Shown: positions 50,755-60,050, counted from the first letter of the stretch. The stretch is 64,000 nucleotides of DNA from a virus (IMGVR_UViG_3300025070_000019:1-64000), one strand, 5' to 3'. Notes: a model not told the origin generated them from the letters alone. Program-made: numbers and translations.

Positions 50755-51894
50755 TGTTTTAACAAAGCGCATTCAGTTAGCTATTCTATGTTAACTTATA
50801 TTAGTGCTTATCTAAAAACTCACTACCCTGTTTACTTTTTTACTGCTTTGATGTCTACTCGATCTAAAACTTTACAACCTAAATCATGGGCTGTTAAAGC
50901 TCCTGAATATGTATTGGAAGCAAAAAAATTTAATATAGATATAAATACTCCTAGTGTTAATAAATCAGGTTATGAATTTACTATCTTTAATAATGAAGTA
51001 TACTTTGGGTTAAATGCTATAAGAGACGTAGGTAAAACAGCAGCTAAAAGTATTATCAAAGCGAGAAAGAATGTCCCATTTAAAGACATTCTTGATTTTG
51101 TCGAACGTGTTAACTTGCAAAAAGTAAATACTAAAACTTTTGAAGCATTAGCCTATGCAGGTGCTTTTGATAGAATGGGTTACTCTCGTAAAGAGCTTAT
51201 AGAAAAAACTTCTGAAATATATTCCTATATAAGAGATTTAGAAGATTATCGACAACGTAAAATAGATGCAGCTGCTAGACGAGAAAAAAATGCTCGCAAT
51301 ACACCTTTAATAGAAAGACGTAACTTTTTACGTAAAGAAATAAAAAAAATAAACAATCGTATCAATAAGGATAAAGCTAAAGAAGAAGACTTTGAGAATT
51401 TGACTGTGTATGAAAATGAACTAGAACCTTTAGAAGACTTAGGACTTAAGAAACTAGTTGATCTTAAAGAAAAAGAAAGACCTGTTTTTCCTGAGTTAAA
51501 ACGCAATAGTTCTGTTGAGTTAGATCTTCAGGATATAACTCAACAAGCACACTACATTGGCTGTTACTTAGGTGGACACCCTTTGCAATTTGTACAAGTA
51601 AGTGGTGTTTCTCAAATTATTTCATTAGATATCGGTGAAATTGATACAATAGCTGGTGTAATATTAGGCATTCGTGAGATTACTACTCGTAAAGGCAAAA
51701 AAATGGCTGTTATAGATGTAAACGACTCAACGAATACTACTGAAATAGTTTGTTTTCCTTCAACATGGTCTAAGATAAATAATATGAATTTAAAAACTGG
51801 TGATATAGTTAAAGCTAAAATCAAAGTAGAAGAGACAGATCCAGACTATAAAATGATATTATTCAGCTTAACTACTGTTGATCAAAATCAATAA
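50641..51894 (+). CDS. dnaE: Split intein C-half plus DNA polymerase III alpha, fragment C
   Basis: ATG 50641 has a GAGGT ribosome site 8 bases upstream. Residues 1-38 are an intein C-half (MKIVKKEFLGNQEVYDIGV ... LIASN) ending in Asn38, the cyclising residue. Cys39 starts the C-extein (CFNKAHSVSYSMLTYISAYLK), the exact continuation of DnaE. It contains the little finger, HhH (LNAIRDVGKTAAKSIIKARK), a helical Lys-rich insert, and an OB domain (IAGVILGIREITTRKGKKMAVIDVND). The beta-clamp binding motif is not obvious. Confidence 0.93.
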   Translation: MKIVKKEFLGNQEVYDIGVSSNEDAHNFLLDNNLIASNCFNKAHSVSYSMLTYISAYLKTHYPVYFFTALMSTRSKTLQPKSWAVKAPEYVLEAKKFNIDINTPSVNKSGYEFTIFNNEVYFGLNAIRDVGKTAAKSIIKARKNVPFKDILDFVERVNLQKVNTKTFEALAYAGAFDRMGYSRKELIEKTSEIYSYIRDLEDYRQRKIDAAARREKNARNTPLIERRNFLRKEIKKINNRINKDKAKEEDFENLTVYENELEPLEDLGLKKLVDLKEKERPVFPELKRNSSVELDLQDITQQAHYIGCYLGGHPLQFVQVSGVSQIISLDIGEIDTIAGVILGIREITTRKGKKMAVIDVNDSTNTTEIVCFPSTWSKINNMNLKTGDIVKAKIKVEETDPDYKMILFSLTTVDQNQ

Positions 51895-51904
51895 GGATCA
51901 ATTT

Positions 51905-52966
51905 ATGAGATGGACTCCTGAAGAAGAATATTTACTTAGAACTAATTTAAATTTAAATAATCAAGAAATAGCTTCTTTAATACAAGAAAAATATAATTCT
52001 AAAGTTGCTGGTTTTCCAATAATCAGAACTCCTCATGCTGTAAGAACTAAGATATATAGAGAAAGTTTAACTAAAGACTCTAAAAACACTTACAATGATG
52101 CATGGGATTATATAGTTAAGGTAGCAAAAGAATACAGAGCTAATTCTGTTAAACATGATGCTGGCTTAACTCGAAACAAAGAATGTAAAATAGTTTCCTT
52201 TAGTGATTTACATATACCATTCTTCAATTGGGAAGATATGAAAACTGCTTTAAATGATCACAAAGATGCTAACATAATTGTTTTAAATGGTGATATATTA
52301 GACGCTTATATTTTTAGTACTTTTAGTAAAAGTAAGAATATAGCTGCATTAAAAGAATATAAAGTAGCTTTTGATTTAGTTCACTTTCTAAGTGATAGTT
52401 TTGAAAAAGTAGTTTTAGTATCCGGTAATCATGATTACCGAACAACCAGAGCACTTAAAACCTCTGGTTTTTCAGACGAAGCTTCTAAAGTGTATCGTCC
52501 TGATTTATTATTTAGAATTGCAAATGGCGAAAAATTAGATAATTATGGAAATTTAGAAGAAAAATTAAATTTCAATAATGTACATTATGATGTATACGAT
52601 TCTTGGTATAGCATTATTGGCAAAACAATATTCTGCCATCCATCTGGTTTTGGTTCTAAATATCCTGGAGCTACAGTAGTAAAACTTTTAGATCACTTTA
52701 TACATAGAATGGAACCAAGTAGTTTTGATTCTATTGTTGTAGGACATACACATAAAGTGTATAAAGGTATAGTCTCCAATAAGATGCTTATTGAGCAAGG
52801 TGCTATGTGCCATAAATTACCTTATCAGTTTCGTGCTGATTTAAAATTTAAAAATGCAATGAATGGTTACGCTGTTGTCTACCAAGATGCAGATGGTAAC
52901 ACTAACTTTAATGATAGTGGATCTATTTATTTAGGTTCACATTTACCTGTTAAGAAGGGAATATAA
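51905..52966 (+). CDS. Metallophosphoesterase with N-terminal HTH-like domain
   Basis: ATG 51905 is chosen because an AGGA site lies 8 bases upstream; 51878 is too close to the end of the DnaE gene. The N-terminal 55 residues (RWTPEEEYLLRTNLNLNNQEIASL) resemble a Myb/SANT or HTH DNA-binding domain. The phosphoesterase motifs are FSDLHIP (D-x-H), NGDILDAY (GD), VSGNHDYR (GNH), FCHPSG and VGHTHK (GHxH). The substrate is not evident; DNA, RNA or nucleotides are all possible. Confidence 0.85.
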   Translation: MRWTPEEEYLLRTNLNLNNQEIASLIQEKYNSKVAGFPIIRTPHAVRTKIYRESLTKDSKNTYNDAWDYIVKVAKEYRANSVKHDAGLTRNKECKIVSFSDLHIPFFNWEDMKTALNDHKDANIIVLNGDILDAYIFSTFSKSKNIAALKEYKVAFDLVHFLSDSFEKVVLVSGNHDYRTTRALKTSGFSDEASKVYRPDLLFRIANGEKLDNYGNLEEKLNFNNVHYDVYDSWYSIIGKTIFCHPSGFGSKYPGATVVKLLDHFIHRMEPSSFDSIVVGHTHKVYKGIVSNKMLIEQGAMCHKLPYQFRADLKFKNAMNGYAVVYQDADGNTNFNDSGSIYLGSHLPVKKGI

Positions 52967-52967
52967 A

Positions 52968-53300
52968 ATGTCTGAAGAAATAAAAGATATTGAACTTGAT
53001 GAAGAAGTAGCAAAACAAAATGTACCTTTGGGCTTTTTGCTTTCACTGACAAAAGCTTTAGAAAGTAGAGTTGATTATAACTTTAATAATCTAATTCAAC
53101 TTTCTCTTTTAATTGAATTCTTATATGAATCTTTAGAAAAACAAGGAATTAAAATTCCTTTAGATAAAGACTTTGAAAATTTTCAAGAAAAACGTTTAAA
53201 AGAAATTAAAGAAGAATTTGATAAACATGTCAAAGAAGAAGTTCAAAGCTTTGAAGAAAAAGTTGAACAAGAATCTAGCATTGACCTTAAGGATGACTGA
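52968..53300 (+). CDS. Hypothetical acidic coiled-coil protein, 110 aa
   Basis: Rich in Glu and Lys and helical, with a long C-terminal coiled coil (about 70-110). The stop overlaps the next start. No family is recognised. It may be a partner of the phosphoesterase or of the Cas4-like nuclease. Confidence 0.55.
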   Translation: MSEEIKDIELDEEVAKQNVPLGFLLSLTKALESRVDYNFNNLIQLSLLIEFLYESLEKQGIKIPLDKDFENFQEKRLKEIKEEFDKHVKEEVQSFEEKVEQESSIDLKDD

Positions 53301-54331
53301 TGTCTTGGTCTTTTATAAAACATGTAACTAATCACTTAGCTAGACCTGGCTTAAGTGAACAAAAAGCACCAACTTTATGGCCTAGTTCTGCTACAGCTAT
53401 TAAAGATGGTAAAGTAATAGGAAAATGTCGTAGACAGGCTTACTTTAGGTATTTAAAAGATTCATATTATTTTTATAATAAATATGATCATTTAGAAAAT
53501 CTAGTAAAATATATTGAAGAAAAAGAATCACCAATTGCTTTGTACACTAGATGGATATGGCAACAAGGTGAACTTTATGAAGATTACTGCACTAATTTAG
53601 CTAAAGAATCTGGTGTATTTGTAGCAACTCAAACTTCTGTATATGTTCCTGGTTACAATATTTCAGGTAAAATTGACTTAATTGTTGTCAATCCTGAAAC
53701 AACTAAACTGCATATCGTTGAAGTTAAATCCGTTTATGGATTTAACGCTAACTCAGTGTTGGGTACAGAAGCTCAACAACGCAAAGGAAATTTAGGCCAA
53801 CCTAGAGATTCACATCTTATGCAACTAGGTTTATATCAATGGTGGTATGGCAACAATGACGATCGTTTTGCTGAAGGCCTACTAGTATATGGTGCTAGAG
53901 ATACAGGCAGATTTGCTGAATACAAACTAACTGTAGAGAAAGTAGATGATAAAGATTATATTTTTTATCAAGGTCATACACCAATAACTACATCTAAAGT
54001 TAATTCTGGAATTAGCATTCAAAGTATTTTAGACAATTACAAATATTTAAATTCTGTAAGAGATACTAATGAAATTCCGCCTAAAGACTATGAGTTGTTT
54101 TATAGTGAAGATAAAATAGAACAACTTTATAATGATGGTTTGTTATCTAAAGCTGATACTGCTCAATTTGAAAAACGTAAACAACAGTTAGCTGAAGGTA
54201 AAAAACGAGTTGTTAAAGCTGTTGAAAAAGGCGATTGGCAATGTCGTTTTTGTCAGTATAAAACAATTTGTTACAATGAAGACAATAATCCTTTTGATAT
54301 TGAAAGTATGATTGATGAATCCAACATATAA
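53300..54331 (+). CDS. Cas4/RecB-like PD-(D/E)XK nuclease with Fe-S cysteines
   Basis: 343 residues. The nuclease core has Asp in ISGKIDLIVV, Glu-x-Lys in HIVEVKSVYG and a Gln-containing helix HLMQLGLYQWWY (RecB Q motif). Cys in GKCRRQ near residue 38 and CRFC plus C in the C-terminal WQCRFCQYKTICYN form the four-Cys Fe-S cluster of Cas4/AddB. Such enzymes process DNA ends. There is no CRISPR array or other cas gene here, so it is probably a phage recombination nuclease. Confidence 0.88.
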   Translation: MSWSFIKHVTNHLARPGLSEQKAPTLWPSSATAIKDGKVIGKCRRQAYFRYLKDSYYFYNKYDHLENLVKYIEEKESPIALYTRWIWQQGELYEDYCTNLAKESGVFVATQTSVYVPGYNISGKIDLIVVNPETTKLHIVEVKSVYGFNANSVLGTEAQQRKGNLGQPRDSHLMQLGLYQWWYGNNDDRFAEGLLVYGARDTGRFAEYKLTVEKVDDKDYIFYQGHTPITTSKVNSGISIQSILDNYKYLNSVRDTNEIPPKDYELFYSEDKIEQLYNDGLLSKADTAQFEKRKQQLAEGKKRVVKAVEKGDWQCRFCQYKTICYNEDNNPFDIESMIDESNI

Positions 54332-55409
54332 TAGAAATCATAAGCTTTTTACTAGAGAAAACTTATCTACTAATGATGTTTTATTAAAGCCTAAAACAGG
54401 CATTTTAGATACTCGCAGTAAAGCTATAATTGATACTTCTTATATATATAGTAGTCCTATGGATACTGTCACAGATATTGAATTAACCCATGAGTTTGTC
54501 AGTAATAAACAAAATGCTGTATTCTGTCGTTTTCTTTCGATAGAAAAACGACAGAAAGCTCTTGATTTGTTTAGTAGTAATCCTTGGTTTTGGTATTCTG
54601 TAGGTTCTTCAGAAGAAGATTTTGAATTCTTAAAACATTATTTTTCTAAAGAAAAAACTGCAAGAGAATCAGTTAACATATGTATTGATGTTGCACATGG
54701 AGATACAGTGCATCTTGTAGAAGTATATAAGAAATATGCTTCTGAATCATGGTGTTCTAACCTTATGTCAGGAACTATTGCTAATGAAGAATCTGCAATT
54801 CCACTTGTACAAGCTGGGTGCACTCATTTACGTATTGGTATTGGACCTGGTAGTGCTTGCAGCACTAGGATTGTTACAGGTTGTGGTATACCTAATTTAA
54901 CTGCTGTATTTAAAATACATGATATTTTAACTGTATGTAATCTTAGAAATAATGTTACATTAATTGCAGATGGTGGCATTAAAGAAACTGGCGATATAGT
55001 TAAATATTTATGCGCTGGTGCTGATGCTGTTATGCTAGGTAGTATGCTTTCTACATTAAAAGAAAGCGCAGGTTGGATGCCAACTAAGCTTTATAAAATT
55101 TTTAAATACATTTGGTATTTCGATTACAATAAAAGATATTATAAATATTACAGAGGTCAAGCTTCTTATGAATTTCAGATTGAACGTCGCGGTTTAGTCA
55201 ATGGAGTTCCAGAAGGAGTACAATCTCAGAAAAGATTGTATCCTTCTATTGACGCAAAAACCTTTTTAAGTAATTGTAATTCAGCTATAGCATCTGCTAT
55301 TTCATATCTAGGTACAAATCAAATAACTGATTTGAATCCTAATAATGTTGAATTTTTAAAGATTACGCAAAATGGATTTATTGAAAGTAAACCCCATATC
55401 TTATTATAA
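54315..55409 (+). CDS. guaC: GMP reductase/IMP dehydrogenase-family enzyme (GMP reductase type)
   Basis: 364 residues with no CBS domains, as in GMP reductase. The catalytic loop is GIGPGSACSTRIVTGCGIPN (Cys and Thr/Arg of the family), preceded by NLMSGTIANEESA. The nucleotide-binding LIADGGIKETGDIVKYL and YRGQAS segment follow, as in GuaC (YRGMAS). GuaC makes IMP from GMP with NADPH. It overlaps the Cas4-like gene by 17 bases. With PurA/PurB (3789-5949) it completes a GMP-to-AMP route. An IMP dehydrogenase role is a lesser alternative. Confidence 0.85.
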   Translation: MNPTYNRNHKLFTRENLSTNDVLLKPKTGILDTRSKAIIDTSYIYSSPMDTVTDIELTHEFVSNKQNAVFCRFLSIEKRQKALDLFSSNPWFWYSVGSSEEDFEFLKHYFSKEKTARESVNICIDVAHGDTVHLVEVYKKYASESWCSNLMSGTIANEESAIPLVQAGCTHLRIGIGPGSACSTRIVTGCGIPNLTAVFKIHDILTVCNLRNNVTLIADGGIKETGDIVKYLCAGADAVMLGSMLSTLKESAGWMPTKLYKIFKYIWYFDYNKRYYKYYRGQASYEFQIERRGLVNGVPEGVQSQKRLYPSIDAKTFLSNCNSAIASAISYLGTNQITDLNPNNVEFLKITQNGFIESKPHILL

Positions 55410-56085
55410 ATATCTTTTAATTGGAGACTCTTTTTTAGATTTTTATTTTGATGATAAAATAAAAGTTTTTTATGGAGGAGTTTTAAATGTTAAAAAAAAT
55501 ATTGAAATAATAAGTTCAAATAAATTTGAATTAAAAACATCTCAAAAACCAAAGTGTTTAAATTTTTTTAAAAAAAATAAAAAAATATTTTCTAAAATAA
55601 ATTCAAAAGAAATAATTAATAACGAAACAATTTTTACTAAAGTAACTACAATAAGCGATTACAACAAAGGTTTTTTACATAATAATGTAAAAGTTCATGC
55701 TCGTATATTAATCGTAGACTCAAAGTATTGTTCTTTATTAAGAGACTATATCGTACATGCTAAAGTTAAAATTCTTAAACTCGCATCTACAGATGTTTTT
55801 AATACTGAGTTTATAGAACTATTTGATTATCTTATAGTGACTTACTCAACACATGTTAATTTATTTCACAAAGGTAATTTAATTTATTCTTGCAAAGTTA
55901 AAAATAATTTACCTATATGCACTATAGGTGCTGGAGATGTGTTTATCGGATCTCTCACTTCTTATTTATATAATTGTTTTAAACAGTTTCAACTGTCAGA
56001 TTTAATTTCCGCTATAGATTTTGCAACATATTATGCTTCTGAATCTGTAGCTACCTCTTTCACTTGTCGAATAAAGGAAATTTAA
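55372..56085 (+). CDS. PfkB-family sugar kinase, reduced (HldE/RfaE1-like)
   Basis: 237 residues with LLIGDSFLDFY at the start (VVGDxxLDxY of ribokinase-type HldE), then GGVLNVKKN, a TTISDYNKGFL segment, and the catalytic GAGDVF with GSLTSYL near residue 190. The sugar-lid region is shortened relative to HldE (about 310 aa). The GAGDxF Asp base is present, so it may be active. The matching nucleotidyltransferase half is the leftward gene at 29346-29753. Start overlaps guaC by 38 bases. Confidence 0.7.
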   Translation: MDLLKVNPISYYKYLLIGDSFLDFYFDDKIKVFYGGVLNVKKNIEIISSNKFELKTSQKPKCLNFFKKNKKIFSKINSKEIINNETIFTKVTTISDYNKGFLHNNVKVHARILIVDSKYCSLLRDYIVHAKVKILKLASTDVFNTEFIELFDYLIVTYSTHVNLFHKGNLIYSCKVKNNLPICTIGAGDVFIGSLTSYLYNCFKQFQLSDLISAIDFATYYASESVATSFTCRIKEI

Positions 56086-56087
56086 AA

Positions 56088-58577
56088 ATGTATATAACAG
56101 ATATTGACGAGGTAGTTTCTTTACTAAGAGAGAAACTACCTGAGTATCTACAAATTAAACTTGGTAAGGATTTTGATCCTTACAAAAAATTTGTTTGTTT
56201 TGCTCATGATGATACTAATCCTAGTATGTCATTGAATCCTAAAACAGATAATCAAACAGTTAAATGTTTTAGTTGCGGTTATTACGGTGATATCTTTTCT
56301 GTAGCCAATCACTTTGACAACTTACCTACTAATGGTGCTGAATGGCTCACTGTTACCATTCCATCTCTTTGCGACACCTTGGATATACCTTACTCTCCAG
56401 GTGCCCTCACACCGCAACAGAAAGAACGTATTTCTTTATATAAATTAGCTGAAGATATTAGTAATATATTGGCTTCTCAAAAGATGAGTGAAAACAGCTA
56501 TATTAAGGATCGCAATTGGATTCAACCTTATTTAGGTTTAGGTTCTATCGATCAAGAAGTTATTTTAGAGCAACTTCTTGATCTTGGCTGGTCTTCTTCA
56601 TTTATTAATGATAGTTCGTTTATTAAAACTAAGTATCAATCTTTTTTTGGTAAAGATAAAATTACTTTCCCTATTAGAGATCATCTTAAAAGAACTATTG
56701 GTTTTATCTGTCGTAATGAATTATCAGAACAAGATAATACTATACCTAAATACGTTAATACTCCAGAAAGCGATTTGTATAAAAAATCAAAAGCTCTTAT
56801 GGGTATTGACGTGGCATACAGAGATGCAAAGAAGTATGGTCTATACATCGTAGAAGGCCCTGGTGACCTCATGCAGCTCTACCGTTTAGGTATTAAAAAT
56901 GCTGTAGCTGTTTGTGGTACTGCATTTACTGAATCTCATTTATTGTATTTAAAACAAATAGGTATTAAAAAGATTTACCTTTGTTTTGATTGGGACCAAG
57001 CAGGATTTGCTGCTACCCATCGTGTATTAGAAAATATACTTAAAGTTACTTCTGGTATCAATGCTTTTGTAGTAGAAGGTCCTGAAGGCTTTAAAGATCC
57101 TGATGAGTATTTATTTGACAAAGACGACGCTAGTCATTTTCATAACTTAACACGTTTAACTGCCTTTCAATGGCAGTTAAACTCATTTGGTCAAAATGAA
57201 ACGCCTGACTACATCTGTCAAAAAATGATACCTATTATTGCTTCTGAAGAAACAGCAGTCAAAAGAGATTTACTTGTAAAGGAGTTAGCTCAACATACTT
57301 CTGTATCTACGTCTTCTATTCATTCAGACGTTAACTCTATTAGAAATAATAGATTCTCAGAGCGTTTAGATAGAATTAAAACTGTATCTGAATCACATCT
57401 TAGATCTGTAATGGATGACCCTGATAATGTTAGGACTCATATTGCTTCTTATGAACAGTCTTTAGATTACATTGAAAAAGAATTTAAAACAGATACTATT
57501 GGTATTAATTACCAAGTGTCACGTTTCGATGCTATGCAAGAACTTAGAACACTTGCAGCAGATGATGAAAATTCAACATCTTTTAAAATGGACTATTTTA
57601 AAGATTTTTCTAATAATATGAATGGGGGTATGTCTTGGGCTAGTGGTGCACTTATGTATGTAGGTGGTCGTGCCAACTCAGGTAAGACTGCTACTTGTCT
57701 TATGATTGCTACTGATATTGCTATGAGTGATGAAAACGCTACTGTTATTATTCACAGTACAGACGACTCATATGAACAAATCGAGCCACGTATTAAAACC
57801 AACATTTACAGAATGGCTTATCCTGATGGAGTTGCATTAACTATTGGTATGGTAGTCCAACCTAATTTACACTTATCTGATATGCCTTATGAGTATACTA
57901 ACGCTCATGAAGAAGCTAATCGTATATTTAAAGAGCTTATTGAAAAAGAACGTCTTGTTATTATCGATTCAGAAGATGGTGCTACATTATCTACACTAGA
58001 AAGAAATCTCAAACATTATCGTATGAGATTTCCTAATCGTAAAATTATGATGGTTTGTGACAATACTCACAATTATCTTGATTTTATGAATCTAGAACAA
58101 TCTAGTAGAATGACAGCTATTTCTAATCAACAAAAGAATCTAACTGTTAAATATCATGCAGCTATGATTGCTACTGCTGAGTATCGTAAGAATATGCCAA
58201 AAGACAACTCTAAGTTGTCTTTACCTGTTGATGATGATCTAGCAGACGCAAGAGCTTTGATGTATAGACCTAACGTTATTTGGCATGTATACAATGATAT
58301 GCATGATAGGAAACAACATGCCGAAATCTTTTGGCGTGATGAGGAAAATAATATGCGTCCTCGTTTATTATTACATTTTACAAAAAACAAAATTAGCGGA
58401 TTTAAAGATAAACTTATTGTAGATCTTGATCCTTCTACTGTTTCTTTAAAACCTGTATCTGTTGATGATGCAACAAATGAAATACATCAATTTCAAGATT
58501 TAAAAGACTCTGGTCAAGTTAGATCTGATGGACGTAAAGTAATATTTGTAGATAGTGAAGAATATAATGAAGAGTAA
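56088..58577 (+). CDS. Primase-helicase (T7 gp4/DnaG-DnaB type)
   Basis: Opens with a CHC2-type zinc motif (CFAHDDTNPSMSLN...CFSCGYYGD), then a TOPRIM domain (LYIVEGPGDLMQLYRLG, LCFDWDQAG), a linker, and a RecA-fold helicase with Walker A GGRANSGKTAT, VTVIIHSTDDS, VIIDSEDGAT and a MMVCDNTHNYL Walker B. It should prime and unwind DNA at the fork with the DnaE replicase. ATG 56088 follows AAGGAAA. Length 829 aa is larger than T7 gp4 (566), mainly at the TOPRIM linker. Confidence 0.92.
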   Translation: MYITDIDEVVSLLREKLPEYLQIKLGKDFDPYKKFVCFAHDDTNPSMSLNPKTDNQTVKCFSCGYYGDIFSVANHFDNLPTNGAEWLTVTIPSLCDTLDIPYSPGALTPQQKERISLYKLAEDISNILASQKMSENSYIKDRNWIQPYLGLGSIDQEVILEQLLDLGWSSSFINDSSFIKTKYQSFFGKDKITFPIRDHLKRTIGFICRNELSEQDNTIPKYVNTPESDLYKKSKALMGIDVAYRDAKKYGLYIVEGPGDLMQLYRLGIKNAVAVCGTAFTESHLLYLKQIGIKKIYLCFDWDQAGFAATHRVLENILKVTSGINAFVVEGPEGFKDPDEYLFDKDDASHFHNLTRLTAFQWQLNSFGQNETPDYICQKMIPIIASEETAVKRDLLVKELAQHTSVSTSSIHSDVNSIRNNRFSERLDRIKTVSESHLRSVMDDPDNVRTHIASYEQSLDYIEKEFKTDTIGINYQVSRFDAMQELRTLAADDENSTSFKMDYFKDFSNNMNGGMSWASGALMYVGGRANSGKTATCLMIATDIAMSDENATVIIHSTDDSYEQIEPRIKTNIYRMAYPDGVALTIGMVVQPNLHLSDMPYEYTNAHEEANRIFKELIEKERLVIIDSEDGATLSTLERNLKHYRMRFPNRKIMMVCDNTHNYLDFMNLEQSSRMTAISNQQKNLTVKYHAAMIATAEYRKNMPKDNSKLSLPVDDDLADARALMYRPNVIWHVYNDMHDRKQHAEIFWRDEENNMRPRLLLHFTKNKISGFKDKLIVDLDPSTVSLKPVSVDDATNEIHQFQDLKDSGQVRSDGRKVIFVDSEEYNEE

Positions 58578-58947
58578 AGATTACACAGGTTATTTACAAA
58601 ACTTTGATATTATTAATAAGTCTTGGGGATTTGAAAAAATCTTTATAAATACCGATTTATACTGTACAAAAGAATTAAATATTTATGAAGGTTGTTCTAC
58701 TTCTAAACATTATCATAAAGTGAAGCATGAAACATTTTATGTAGTACAAGGTGTTGCAAATATATCTTTGTATAAAAAAGATGGAAGTTTAAAAGAAACT
58801 TGCACTTTAAATGAAAAAGAAAGTTTTTGTATACAACCTGATACATTACATTCAATTGAAAATGTTAGTTTCGGTAAAACATTAATTTTGTTAGAATCTT
58901 CTACGCAAGATAAACAATCAGATAATATAAGGTTAAAAAATGTCTAG
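58567..58947 (+). CDS. Cupin-domain protein (sugar isomerase-like)
   Basis: ATG 58567 overlaps the primase-helicase stop. The cupin motifs are STSKHYHKVKHETFYVVQG (metal-binding His-x-His ... Glu) and SFCIQPDTLHSIEN (second His). It resembles small mannose-6-phosphate isomerase or D-lyxose isomerase-type cupins, which act on sugar or sugar phosphate. It could pair with the PfkB-like kinase and the cytidylyltransferase in a phage sugar pathway. Confidence 0.8.
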   Translation: MKSKDYTGYLQNFDIINKSWGFEKIFINTDLYCTKELNIYEGCSTSKHYHKVKHETFYVVQGVANISLYKKDGSLKETCTLNEKESFCIQPDTLHSIENVSFGKTLILLESSTQDKQSDNIRLKNV

Positions 58948-59227
58948 TGATAAAGATTTAGGTGTCTACCTACACAGTAAAAAAGTTTTCTATTACCTTG
59001 AAGCAGGCAATAGCTATATTGGTAATACAGTTGAAAGAGTAAGGAAAACTTTGATTCAAAGAGGCTATATTACTCCTGAAGTTGGAAATATTACTTCTGT
59101 AAATTATACTATATGTAGTATCAAAGAAGCTAAAATGAAAGATTATGAAATGAAACCCATTTATCTTTCAAAACATATTCGTAAGCTTTACGAACAAACA
59201 CAAGAATCTAAATCATCATTTAAATGA
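58940..59227 (+). CDS. Hypothetical protein, 95 aa
   Basis: Soluble mixed protein, no recognised family, overlapping the cupin gene by 8 bases. The 17-base gap after it holds a GGAG site for the next gene. Confidence 0.55.
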   Translation: MSSDKDLGVYLHSKKVFYYLEAGNSYIGNTVERVRKTLIQRGYITPEVGNITSVNYTICSIKEAKMKDYEMKPIYLSKHIRKLYEQTQESKSSFK

Positions 59228-59244
59228 TTTAAATAGGAGATATT

Positions 59245-59580
59245 ATGATTGAGCAAGTTTTAAAATTTTTAATTGCTTATAAAAAAGAACTTATTTATTT
59301 AGCTATTTTTTTAATAGGCTTTATTGCTGGAATTTCAATATCTCCTACATGTGATAGAGATAGTATTTGTGAAGACGACATTAACGCTAAGAAAGCTGCT
59401 ATCAAACAGCTAAATAAAAGACAAGCAGAACATATAGAAGATCTTCGTAACAAAGAAGATTCTATGAAAAAAAAATGTGACAAAACTGTTGCTAAAGCAT
59501 TAAAAGACAATAATATAAATTCTAGTGAGCTAGATTGTTTAATTTGTGGAGGTATATTACAACAATGTATAAAAAAATAA
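59245..59580 (+). CDS. Membrane-anchored periplasmic protein (possible i-spanin)
   Basis: N-terminal Lys then a transmembrane segment (residues about 14-34), then a periplasmic helical region (about 45-95) with five Cys. The layout resembles an inner-membrane spanin subunit. The next gene overlaps its end by 16 bases in another frame, as spanin pairs often do. No sequence proof. Confidence 0.5.
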   Translation: MIEQVLKFLIAYKKELIYLAIFLIGFIAGISISPTCDRDSICEDDINAKKAAIKQLNKRQAEHIEDLRNKEDSMKKKCDKTVAKALKDNNINSSELDCLICGGILQQCIKK

Positions 59581-60050
59581 TATTTTTATTATTATCTTTA
59601 TTTAGTTTATCTGTTAGTGCTGAAGGATTTAATTTAGGATTAAATCCTTCTACTTGGCAACCTCATTTTTTTGAATATGAATTAACTTCTACTTTTAAAA
59701 TTGATAAGGTCGTTTATTTAAAACAAACAGTTCCTGCTCCATTTGAAGGAATACTGTTGTATAAAGCTGATTTAGAAGACATTAAAACAGAAATGAATCG
59801 TATATCTAATAATGAAACAGATTGCATAGATGAACAACGTTTAATTTGCGATAAATTAATAGACACAATAAATGACGATTGTTTATCTTATAATGATCAA
59901 CTTATAAAAGATAAAAAAGAACTTATAAAGAAGCTTAATTTAAAAACTAGTCAATATAAAAAACTACAATTTAAAACTACAGTTGCACTTGTAATCAGTG
60001 GCGTAATTGTAACAGCTTTAACAACATCGTTAGTTTATGGAACGTTATAA
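59565..60050 (+). CDS. Secreted coiled-coil protein with C-terminal membrane helix
   Basis: ATG 59565 gives a signal peptide with cleavage near SVSA-EG, a strand-rich region, a coiled coil (about 95-135) and a C-terminal hydrophobic helix (about 140-158). There is no lipobox. It is the second of an overlapping pair, so a spanin-type or envelope-fusion role is possible. The stop overlaps the next start region by 14 bases. Confidence 0.55.
   Translation: MYKKIIFLLLSLFSLSVSAEGFNLGLNPSTWQPHFFEYELTSTFKIDKVVYLKQTVPAPFEGILLYKADLEDIKTEMNRISNNETDCIDEQRLICDKLIDTINDDCLSYNDQLIKDKKELIKKLNLKTSQYKKLQFKTTVALVISGVIVTALTTSLVYGTL

Noticed and set aside
53300-54331. CRISPR-associated Cas4 locus
   Set aside because: No CRISPR repeats or other cas genes are seen; a phage recombination nuclease is simpler.
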